DNA of 64,000 bases from Thecamonas trahens ATCC 50062 (taxonomy: Eukaryota > Apusozoa > Apusomonadida > Apusomonadidae). The notes beneath the pieces are model-generated. The model was given only the letters and a program-made list of their open reading frames with translations, was not told the DNA's origin and searched no databases. The stretch lies in assembly GCF_000142905.1 (NCBI RefSeq), contig NW_013657633.1, positions 107,154 to 171,153 of the forward strand. The letters are read 5' to 3'. Positions 10,501-22,500 of the stretch are shown here, one piece after another. The position numbers and the translations under genes are program-made. Numbering within the stretch: the stretch's first letter is position 1; the number at the start of each line of letters is the position of its first letter.

Positions 10501-13500
10501 ACATCCTTCGCCGCAAGGTCTACTCGCTCACAGACTTTGAGTGGACAAAGCACTTGCGAATCTATTGGCGCGCCACCGATGCCACCCCGCACGTCGAAGT
10601 TGCGCTCGGCCCGCACTCGCTCGTCCACCAGTACGAGTACATCGGCGCCGCCCCACGCCTCGTAGTCACTGCGGCCACAAAGCGGACCGCGTCTATGCTG
10701 CTCGACGCCACTGTCGCCGGCCAAGCCGTCGTCCTCGCCGGCCCGCCGAGCTCAGGCAAGTCCGAGACCCTGCGCACCCTCGCCGCACTCGCTGGAAAGT
10801 ACCATGCCCCGCTCGCCTGCTCACCCTCTTTATCGCTTCTGACATGGTCCGCATCGTCAAGGGCATGGCCCTCTCCCGCGCCTGGGTCCATCTCGACGGC
10901 ATCCACCTCCTCAAGCCGCCTGTCCTTGGCATCCTTGGCCACCATCTCTTTGCCCTCTCCCATGCCCTCCGACTCAACTTGCCGTTTGCCGTCCTGGCCT
11001 CAGGTGAAGCCCTTCCGCTCTCGCAGCTCTACTCGCGGGGCTTCAAGCCTCGCCCCATCGCCGTCGGCCCCGACGCCGCGGCTGCAGGCGTCCCGCAAGC
11101 TGCTGCAGACCAGGATGTCGCCGCAGATCAGGCCCTCGCTGTCTCCACCACATCCGACGGCATGGAGAACCCCAACCGCAGGAGTGCTTCCACCACCGCT
11201 CGCGCTCGCGCCTCGGCCCGCCGCTCCATCTCCTCCCGCCGCGCTGCACTCGCCCACGGCTCGACCCTCGCCTCCAAGACCAGCTCGCTCCTCATGGGCC
11301 CCTCAGTCGACAAGCGCATCGCCTCGCGGACCGTCGACACTCCGCTCTCGTCTCTTGCGCCCTCGCTCTCGCTCTTTGTCGGAGGCGATTCTGCGGCCGG
11401 TCGCTCGTCGTCAGCCTCGCTGCCTGGCATCGTGCTCCAGCTACCCCCACCCGAGACGCCACAGCCGAGCGCATCGGGTGTCGCCACTCCCTTGGACCGC
11501 CGTGGCGCCACCCGCCTCGACTACCGCGGTGTCCCGGTCTCCGCCGCGGCCCCGTCCGGCATCACCTTCCGTGTCCCGGATGAGGGCGTCGGTCGCTCCG
11601 GTAATCTTCTCAGCCCCGGCCACGGCCTCACTACAGGCGCCCTCCGCTCGTCACTGGCCGACCCGGCCCACGACCAAGTCGCACAACATTCATCTACCCC
11701 TGACGAGGCCGAACGCTCCCGTGATGCCCGCCACAAAGCTGGACTCTCGCCGCCGCAAATCACCGCCGTTGCGCAAGCCCTCGTCGAGGACATGCCCGAC
11801 TCGCTTCAACCACCGACGTACATGCTCAAGGAGCCACTCGGCCTCTTCGCCACTGCGCTCCTAACCTCAAGTTCGCCGCTCGCGGGCCTCCCAGCCTCGC
11901 AAGCTGTTCTCTTCAGGACCGTCACCGTTGTCACACCAGACAAGGACATGCTTGTCCGAGCCCGGCTCGTTGCCGCCGGCTTTTACTACGCCGAGCGCCT
12001 CACTCGCAAGCTCACCTCGACTCTTCGCGCCGCACAGGCAACCCTCTCGCGCGCCATCCACTACGACTGGTCGTATCGCTTCCTCGTCGCCGTCCTCGAC
12101 CGTACCTGCCTTCTTCGGCGCCAGGCTGGTCCCTCCGCCAACGAGTCGCACACGGTCATGGCCGCCCTCGCCCAGCTCACCCTGCCGCGCCTCCTACCTT
12201 CAGATATGCCGCCGTTTCTGGTCCTCCTCCGCGAGACCTTTGCCGCCACCGACATTGTCGATGATCCCAACGCGCCAGCGGCCCCTCCTGGTGCTACCGG
12301 TGAGCTCACCGCTGCTGGCATGGTCGGCGACGGCAGTGGCGCCGGATCCGGTGCGGGATCAGGTCCGCGCCAGAGTCAAATGGGCTCGTCGGGCATCGAG
12401 TCGATGCTCTCGGCCCATGCTCGCCGCCGCCGCGCCCAGGTCCGCTCGCGCCGCACCAACGACCGTGACCGCACAGCCGAGGCCGAGACCGAGGCTACTG
12501 CCGCTGCTGCTGCCGCCGCCGCCGCGCGCACCGTCCCCTTTATCGACGGCGTCGGCCGTCTGCCAGTGTCCAAGGCTCCCCAGGCCACCAAGATTCCTCT
12601 CAACGCACGGGGAGGCGGTCCCGGTGCGCCGGGCTCTACCCGACTTGCCTTTGACTCGCCTCGTGAGTCGTCGGCGTCGTCGCTTACTGTTCCTCGCACG
12701 TCAATCACCGCAAACGCAGGCGCGTCCACCGGCGCAGACGCAGGCTCGAGCTCGTCGCCGGCGGGCGTTCCCACTCTTGATATACCAGCTGCGGGCGAGC
12801 CCGATGTCGAACCGCCGACCCTTGCCACCATGACCGTCGCCCAAGCCGCAGCCGCGCTCCGATTGACGCACAACCTCGCCCACAAGACCTCAGTGCCCGA
12901 GCTCTCCGAGACCGCGCTCTTGGCTTCGCTCGAGAAAGTGGTCACCGCAACCGCCCAGTCGGCCTCGCTTGTTGCCTCCAGTGATTGGGTCGAGAAGCTC
13001 CTGCAGCTCTTTGTCTCGTTGCGAAACTGGGAGTCGACCGTTCTTCTCGGCCCGCCAGGCACCGGTAAGTCAACCGCGCTTGAAGTCCTTGTCGCAGCCC
13101 TGCATCCGTCGCTGGCGAGACTCGCTGCCGCCAGCGAGTCGCCGGCAGGCGAGGACGATGCCCGCGAGGGCTCGACCGGTGATCCTTCACTGTACCGGGT
13201 GGTGCGGATCAATCCCTACGCCCACACTACCCGCGAGCTTGTCGGCGAGGCCGACCCTCGCTCTGGCGACTGGGCCGATGGCCTTGTAGCCGCCACCGTC
13301 CGTCGCGCCATGGAAGAGTCGGAAGTCAGCCACTACATGGTGCTCGACGCACCAGTCGATCCAGTCTGGGCCGATCCGCTCGTGTCCATGCTTGATCCTT
13401 CTCGCAAGCTCGTTCTCACCTCGAACATGTACCTCGCACTCCCACCGAACATGCACATTCTCCTGGAAACGACCTCGCTCGAACATGCCTCGCCACAGCT

Positions 13501-16500
13501 TATCGGGCGAGTCGGTGTAGTCTTCTTCCCGCAAGACCTCGTCTCGCCCGACATGCTCGTCGAAGGCTGGCTCTCTTCGCGCCGGCCCGCCGAGGCCGCT
13601 CTCCTCGCGCCGTTTTTTGCCTCTCTCCTCTCCCCTGTCCTCGAATTTCTCCGCCACACCCCGACTACCGTCGTCCTCCAACCGGAGAGCGCCCGGGTCC
13701 GGACCATGCTCTCGCTCCTCGACGCCCTCCTCGAGCAAGGCGCGCTCAACAACGAAGTCTTTGAGGAAGACCACCTCGAGCGGCTCTTCATCTTTGCTCT
13801 TGCCTGGGGCATCGCCGGTGCCCTGCCCCACACCGACCGCCTCAGGCTGCAGACCTTCCTCTCCTCTGCGACCGTCAACCTGCCGCGGTTCGAGGGTTCA
13901 GAGACCATCTTTGACTTTTATGTCCAAGAGGCATCGACTCATTGGGAGCTCTGGGTCCACCGCGTCCCACACTGGGCATATCCCTCGTCCAACGTCGCCA
14001 TTCCGGATCCGGGCTCGTCGAGGACGCTCTCCTCGCTCTTCTCATCAGCCATCTCACGCGCCCGCGTTCGCGCCGCCGCTCCGGCGCCGGTCGGAGCGTC
14101 CGAGCCTCTCGTAGGCGACGGTGGCATGCTCGGTCCAGGCACGCTCCACTCGGTCTCGCCTGGTGCCGGCTCGGTGGGAGCCGGCGAACGCATCACTTCG
14201 TTCCGTCTTGGCACACAGCAGGGCATGCGCCAGTCGCTTCAGTCGCGGCTGCGGTCGGCGTTGACCGGTCCTGATGCCATGACAAGCATCGCTCCGCTCT
14301 CGTCGACGCTATTTGCGTCGACTGCATCGGCCGCAAAGGCCGTCGCTGGTGGCCCGGGCGCGTCCGGGGCGAGTGGATCTAGCTCAGGAGCCGACGGCAG
14401 TCGCGAGACCGACGACGAGCGCTCGCGTCATAGTCACGCACCACCCGCCGCATCGGCCGGCGAGCAGCTGCGGTCTGGCGGCGACGAGGCGCTCGAAGGT
14501 TTGGTCGCTGTCTCGCCAGCGCTCCCGCACGCTTGGGACGTCGACATCATGGCACTCCATGTGCCAACGCCAATCACGGTTGCCATGTCTTCGCTCATCG
14601 ACTTGCTCCGCAGCTCACAGCACGAGCTCCCGGTTCTGGTTGTCGGTAACGCCGGCTCGGGCAAGTCGTCGCTGGTCAAGCACTACCTCGGCTCGCTCGG
14701 GGATTCGGACTACCATGCCTATGCCTCACTCGCCCTTGGCCCGTTCACCACCACCGCTCAGCTGCAGGCTCAGCTTGAAGGCCGGTTGGTGCGGTCAATC
14801 GGAAATCGGTTTGCGCCGCGCGCAGCCAAGACTCTCACTGTCTTTGTCGACGACCTCGCACGGCCTCGGCCAAATGCCCACGGTGTCCGCCCACCGCTGG
14901 AGTGGCTCCGCACCCTTGTCGAGACCTCGACCTTCCTCTCCTCGTCCAAGTCGTCCGAGCTCAAGGCCGTATCAGGCTTGCAGTACCTCGCCGCCGGCCG
15001 CATGCCGGCCTCAGGCCCGCTTGCCTATCCTGCCCCCGCTGCTGACACGCTCTTCCGTTCGCGGCGGTCGCGGACGTCCATGGCCGCAGGCGGACGGCCT
15101 CCCGGGCTGGCAAGTTCGCCCATGCGTGGCGGCGGCGGTGGCGGTGGTGGTGGTGGCGGTGGCGGCGGGCACATTCGGGCCGGCTCAGATGACTCGCTCA
15201 ACGCCGGCGAGTTTGGCGACGAGCACGTGGAGCTCTCTGGTCCGGGCACCGGCGGCGCTGCGCTCACTATGGGCCGTGCCACAGGTATCGGCCTCGTCCG
15301 CACCCAGCAGGCCCTGCTTCAGGAGCAGCTCGAGGCCGTCATCCACACCAATGCCCGTCGGGTCTCGGCGCTCTCACAGCGACTCGTCGGCAAGTTTGCC
15401 GTCATCCATCTCGATGACTCGAACGAGTCGACGCTCAACGATGTTTACTCGACCCTGGTCCGTGAGGTCTTCCGCGCTGTTGGTCCCACTGACGACGGCG
15501 ACTCGCACATGAACCTCCACATTCTCAACCTGATGGAAAAAACGTGGATGATCACCTATCAACTCTGGTCCGAGGTCAAGGCCAACTTTAAGGCCACGAT
15601 CGAGACGCCGCACTACCTCTTCTCCATGCGCGATCTCTCACGGGTTTTCCAGGGCATGCTTCGTGCCGACCGCTCAGTCTTTATCGACCAGCAGACCATG
15701 CTCAACCTCTGGCGTCACGAGTGCATGCGGGTGTTTGCAGATCGGCTCGTTGCCGATGCAGACGTCGAGTGGCTGACCAAGACCCTGCGCATCCTAGTCG
15801 AGTCGGCCTTTGGCGGTGCCTCGAGCTCCGTCTTTGGCGGCAACACCGTGTTCGTAGACTCACGAGTTCTTGCCCACATCAACACCTCGGTTCGTGTCGC
15901 TGGCCTCCCCTCAGCACTCTCCAGAGCCGAGTACGTGCCAGAACCCGTGGCCCGGTCTGGCCCCAAGATCTCGAACCACACGCTCTCCGACACCGTCCAC
16001 TACACTGGTCGAGGCGGAGGCCACATCACTGACTCAATCGACGGTAGCGGCCCGGCCTCTGCTGGTGATGACCTCATGTCTGGGGCCTCGGGCGTGTTCG
16101 GTGGTGCACGGGGAAGCTTTGTCGATGGCAAGTGGGAGGGTCCTCCCGGCTCGACGGCTCCCATCTCTCCCGCTGCAAGCTACCAGCCTGTCTCATCGCT
16201 CTCTTGGCTTCAGGAGGTCATTGTCGACATGGTCCAGGTGTACAACACCCAGCACCCGCTACAGCCGTGCTCGATGGCAGTGGTTCACGGTGCTGTCCAT
16301 CACGTCTTCCGCATTGCGCGCGTGCTCACCCTTCCGCGCGGCCACTTGGTGCTTGTCAGCCCGTCGCCGCTCGGTATGCACTCGCTCGGCAAGCTTGCCG
16401 CCCACGTCTCAGGCGTAATCTCGCTCGACCTGGCTGCCGCCGCCGCGCCGGAAGCCCGATGGGGCCCGGCGCGCGCCAGTGGCGCATATGCCGCCTCGGC

Positions 16501-19500
16501 AGTGGGCGGCGACCTGCCGACCTTCTCTGAGCACTGCTCCATCCCGGTCCCGGGCGTCCCGCTCCGCACGGTCCCGCTCGCCGACGCAGCCTCGGCCAAG
16601 CATCCAGTTTCTGACCGCCACGATGGCAGCGGTCTCACTGGCGGCTCGCCACTTCCCGCCGTGGGCCTTCGCGGCAGCCACGAGTCATCGTTGACATTTG
16701 GCGCGATGTACAACCTTTCGCCCGAGTGTCTCGCCCACCTCAAGCAGGCATTCCTCTTTGCTGGCGCAGAGGGCAAGCCGACAGCGCTGCATCTGGATGC
16801 CAGCGAGGAGAGCAGCCGCCGTTCTCCGCTGCTGGACGTCCTCGACCTGTTCTTCACCTCGGGTGAGCTGGCTGGTCTGTTCTCGCCATCTGAGCTCGTC
16901 GCCATCTATCGTGACCTCAAGCCGGTGTACATCAAGACCATGTTCTGCGCGGCCGCGGCGCGGACGCTCGGTGTGGCGGCGTCGTCAGTCCCACACGCTT
17001 CGGGTGTCTACGCCCTCAACATTCTTCTTGCTCGCCTCCTCCACGGTGAGCTGACCGCAGTCCCGATCACTGTCGAGGAGGCCGAGACCATGCGGGCGGC
17101 GTTTGACAATGTTCCCGGCGAGGTGCCCCAGGCCGAGCCCGAAGCTCCTGGTCGCGAGAGCTCGTTCGGCCGTGGCTACGCCGGCGAAGAGCCAGAAGCG
17201 TCCAAGCGGCCAAGCACGGTAGCATCGACGGCAACACCTCAACAGCAGACCAAGTCGGCGGTGGTGGATCTGGATGAGTCGCGCCGTGACGCTATCCTTG
17301 CGCTCTCCAAGCTCATGGAGAGCCTCGTCGCAACGCCGTTTCTTGACCTCTGTCGGTCGTGGCCGGCTGAGCTGCTCTCGCAGACTGACAGCCCGGTCCC
17401 ATTCACCCCCGTCGGCATGACTGTTGCTGCTGGCGATGGCACTGCTGCTGGAGGTGGAGGTGGCCATGGTGGTGGAAGCCGCCGCTCGCCGACGTCGGGA
17501 AAGGCCAGTCGGGGTGCGTCCGAGTCTGGTGCGTCCGATCTGATTTCGCTCGCGCTACAGGCGTACGAAGCGCTCACCGAAGAGGAGCTCAACATGATGT
17601 ACGAGCAGGTGAGCTCGCGGATGCTGTATTCGTTCTTCATCTCGCGAGTCCAGCAACTTCTCCATGTTGTGATCAACACCACGCCCGAGAGCCTCAGCCC
17701 GCTTGTACAAGACTACAGCGGTGTGGTCAAGGTCGCACACACTCTCTATCTTCGGCCGTGGAACCGGCAGTCGATGCTGGCGGCGATTCGGGCTCGCATC
17801 AACCGTGCCGAACTCCAGTGTGGCGGGCCGATGAAGGAGCGCCTGCTGCAGACGCTTGTGGCTGTCCACGGTGTGGCGCTCAAGGTCCGGCTCCCGCTTC
17901 GGCTCCGTGGCCTCGGTGCCAATACTGCACACTGTTTCGCCTTTGTTGAGACGTTCAAGTCGATGTACGCCAACACAGTCGCCGGCCTGCAGGCTGACCA
18001 GCTGCGCATGCAGCAGGCGCGGAAGCACCTGGAAGAGGCACACGCCTCTATCGGTGTCCTCGAGTCGCTGGTTGTCGAGCAAGAGGCTGCCGTTGCGTCG
18101 GCCAACGACTCGCTCTCTTCTCTCCTCGACGCCATTACCGATGCCACCATGGCGCTGGAGCAGACCAAGGTGGCACTCGCACGAATGCGGCTGCGGATCG
18201 AGCAGGTCTCGCAGGCGTCGTCCTTGTTGTCAGACACCGTTATCGATGAGGCTCGCGTTGTCAAGCCGTACAAGGCTCCGGTCGAGGCAGCGCTCAAGTC
18301 ACTCGACGATGCCGCAATCATCTCGGAAGTTGTTGATCGCTCCAGCGAGCCGCCGTCGATTGCGCTGGCGCTCCTCCTCGACGCGGTCATGTTCGTGGCT
18401 GGGCTCAAGGTCCGACATCGGCCGGACGAGGCGCACGACGACGAGTTGGCCACCGCCATGCTTGTCCACGCTTCGGAGGCTGCCACCGGCTCAGACCTCT
18501 TTGTGCGGCTCGGAACATCACCGGCGGTGGCAGTGGCCGGGACGCTGCCAGCCGGTGGTGCCGCCGCTGTCCTCCGACTCCCTGTCTCGCCGTCCAAGTG
18601 GAATGAGATCCGCCGCCAGCTCGGCACGCCGGAGAAGTTTGAGCGTGCGCTGGAAATCCTCGACGAGGTGCTTGGGTCCAAGCTCTATGCGCTCTCGGAC
18701 GAGGTGGTTGATCTTGTGGCGCCGCTAGTTGAGCATCCGCTCCTCACCGACGCGTTGCTGGCCGAGCTTGCACCTGCGTATGTCGACCTGCGACACCTCT
18801 TCTTGGCAGTACTCGAGTATCACGCGGCGTCGGTTTTCCTCCGGCCTGTCCTCCTACAAATAGTTTACAACGACGCGCTGGTGAGCATGCTTGAGGGCCA
18901 GGTGGCCGAGCGCGAGGCAGAGCTGGAGAAGGCGCTCGCAGCTCGGGCGAAGCTGCAGGCCGAGTACGATGCCAAGTTGCTTGACAAGCAGAAGCGGGTG
19001 AACCAGCTGGGGAAGCTGACCACCCGTCTCGAGTCGGTCAACCGGCTGGTGGCGTCGCTCGACTCCGAGCGGGCGACGCTGGCCAACGCGGAAGACATGA
19101 CTCAGGCTCGCATCGAGGTCGCGCTCGGCCAGTCGGTGCAGCGCGCAGCGTTTGTGGTATACGCTGGTTCGATGCCGGCCGCGCTGCGGCTGGTCTTCAT
19201 GAAGGACGTCCGCGGAGTGTGCATTACCAACCGGCTTGCCGGCGCAACGACGGCCGTTTCTCAGGTCCGTGCCACGGTGGCGTCCGCTGGCGACAATCCG
19301 TTTGGACGGCGGGCCGGCCAGGTCTCGTCGATGCGTCTCTCGTCGATGCGGACAAGCGCCAAGTCCAAGGGCTCAGGCAGGACCGGTCACACCCGTGAAG
19401 GCTCGTCAGGCTCGGGTCGACGAACGGCCTCTCCTGTCGGAATGGCCAGCGTCGCCGGGCTAGACACCTCGTCCCCATCTGCGCTCAACGCCGAGGATGC

Positions 19501-22500
19501 TGAGGCGCTTGCCGAGCAGGCCGCGCTTCTGGACAAGGTTATCTGCGAGAACTCACCGCGGCCGGTCGTGTTTTCGCTGACAGCGCTGTGCGATGCTGCG
19601 GCGTCGAGCGACGCCGCGTCGGTTGGGCTGACCTCGTTCTCGGGGTCGGCGGTGGCGCTCTCGGCGCTCATGGCTGAGGAGCCTGGCTACCAGGACGCAC
19701 TCGCCGAGTGGGCAGCCATCGGGCTGCCGTGCGACGAGATCTCGTTGCTCAACGTGTACCTCATGCGCGGCTCGCGAGCGGCGCCGGGGCGGTACATGGA
19801 CGGCTTGACTCAGTGGCCGCTGCTGCTAGACCCAGATGGCGTCGGCCTGACGTGGATTAGGCACCTTGAGCGCGGTGCGGGCCTGGTCGTGACCTCGCCC
19901 ATGCGGTCCGACTTTGTCGAAACGCTTCGGATGTGCGTGGTCGAGGGCTTGCCGCTCGTGGTTGAGGACGTGTCCGGCGCGAGCTACGCCCTGCTTAAGC
20001 CGCTCCTCCACGGCAACGTTGTTGGCGTGGGCAAGCAGCTGCGGGTGCTGATCGGTGGCAGAGAGGTCGAGTACTCGCCGATGTTCCGGCTGTACCTGGT
20101 GAGCCAGCCGTCGGTCTTTGACGTCGACACGCCGTGTAAGCGCTCGAGCAAAGGTCCGGACGGAGCATCGCTGCCAGGTGCGTTCTTTGGCTCGGCTGCG
20201 TCGGCGCTACTGGCGGCAACCATGGTCATTGACTTTACGCTCACTGCGGCGGCAATGACCGAGGCGCTGCTCTCGCGGGTAGTCCAACGCGAGCGGCCCG
20301 ATGTCGAGGCAGAGCGGCCGATCCTTCTCAACGAGCTGGTCACGGTCTTGCGCGAGCGGGCGGCAGCGCGGCGGCAGCTCTCGCAGCTTCTTGCAGCGAC
20401 AGCGTCTGCGCGCCGCAAGCGGCGGCGGCGCAAGCGGCAGATGCGGCGCAAGCGGCGTGCCGAGCGCAAGGCTCGCGCCACAGGAGAAGACGCTAGCATT
20501 GACCGGAGCTGCTCCTCGGTCGGCTCACGGAGCGAGTCGTCGGGCGAAGACTCGTCTTGGCACTCATCAGCAAGTTCGGGTCACGCCGGCGCGGGCGAAA
20601 GCCATGCGCTGGGTGTCCAGGGTGCCCAGGCCGGTGACGATGGCGAGTCGCAACGGTCTGACGATGGGTCAATGCTACTGGTTGAGGCCTCGGGCCGCAG
20701 CATGGAGGGCATGCTCGTTTCGGGCAAGCAGATTGACGAGCTGGGCAAGGTCAAGGCGCACTTGGAGAAGCTTGACGAGAGCGTGCTCGACGTGGCGCGG
20801 CAGGTTGCTCGGATGATGGATGCACGCGAGGTGTACTTGCCTGTGGCGCTCCGAGCTGCAGCGCTCAACGGGTTCCTCCACGAGCAGGTTGCGCCACTGT
20901 ACCCGATGGCGGCCATTGCGCTGCCAATGTACGTGCGGCTGTTTGAGTTTGCGATCCGGGCCGCGGTGCGAGCGGTCCAGCCGGAGAAGCGAGTGATCCA
21001 CATTGCTGACGCGCTGACCGAGGCCGTATACGGGTTTGTCGCACATGCGCTCAACGAGCAGCAGCGGCTGCACTTTGCCTTTCTGCTAGCGGTCAACACC
21101 GATTTTGAGTGTGGCGGCGTGAGCGCAGCTGCCATCCAGATGCTGTTCGAGACCGGAGCGGGCCATCTCGGCTCGCTCAGTGACTTTGCGCACGGTGCAG
21201 TGCCGACAGCCGGGCCGTCGCACGCGTCAGGTGGAGGTGGTGGGAGCGGGAGTGGAGGTGAGTCCGGCGGAAGGCCGAGCTCGTCGCGGCGGTCGCGTCC
21301 GTCGACGCCGGCCAACAAAGGTGAGCGGCTGGGGGCCGGAATGCAGCGAGGCGGCGGCTCGACGACATCGCTTGTCTCTGGAGCCGGCGACGACGACGAC
21401 GCCGCAAGCGGCAGCGAAGGCGGCGGCGGACCTGGTGATGACGAGAGCGTAGCTTCGACTCGCCCAAGTGGATCGCGCAAAACTGCCGGCGGCGACGGTG
21501 CACTCCATGTGTTCGGCACGGTGTATCGGCACGTTACCAAGCCGCACGCGTGGATTACGGACGAGGCTTGGGCCCGGATCGAGGCGCTGTGTGCTATGTT
21601 TGCGCCTCTGGCGACCCTCAATCAGACGATTGCACTCAACGTCAACGCATGGCAAGAGTGGTTCGAGTCTGAGGATCCAGAGGCGCGGCCGTTTGTTGAC
21701 TTGCGGCGCGAGAGCGGCGAGTACGCGGTCTCGGCCTTTCTGCACGCGCTGGTCACTCTCGCACTGCGGCCCGACCGGTGGCCAGCGACGGTGAACCGAT
21801 ACGTAGAGAACGTGCTTGGTGCGGGATTCCGGGTCACGGCCTACTTTCCGCTCTCACTCGCCAAGATGATGCTGGTCTCAGACCCATCTGCGCCGGTCTT
21901 TGTCCACGAGGCGTATGCCGGTGCCGATGCGCTGCCGCTCCTCCAGCGGTGGGCCGAGGCGGTGCCGGGCATGGTTGACATGTACGTCACGTCTGTCATG
22001 CCAAGCGACATCGAATCGCCGTTCCGACTCCTCGCCATTGCGCGCAAGTGCATGTACGAGGGCTGGTGGCTGGTGCTGCAGAACGCGAGCGAGGCGCCGC
22101 AGCTGGTGGAGGCTCTTGTCGAACTGGTGAGCAAGGAGCAGCTCATGTCGTCTGGCGTGCTTGTCACTGGCTCACCACTTCTTGGCGCTGGTGCGCATGT
22201 GCACACCACGTTCCGCGAGGACATTGAGTCGAGGTGGCGCGGCTCGCTGCTGCTCTCGGGCTCGGGTCGCGGCATGCCGAGGCGCCGGAGTGACGGCGGG
22301 CAGGTCCGGCCGTCGTCGGGGGTGGAGCGGCGAAACCGCCGGAACGCCGCCAGTGAGCGCCATGGCTCGGATGCTCGGGCGAGCGCCAGTCGGGGGGACG
22401 GCGGCGAGGCCACCGGCTCGGTATCGACACAGAGTCGAACCAAGAGCTCCCGGGCAGCACAGGCGCGCCGGCTCCTGGGGCTCGGCGAGTACGCGTCGCT

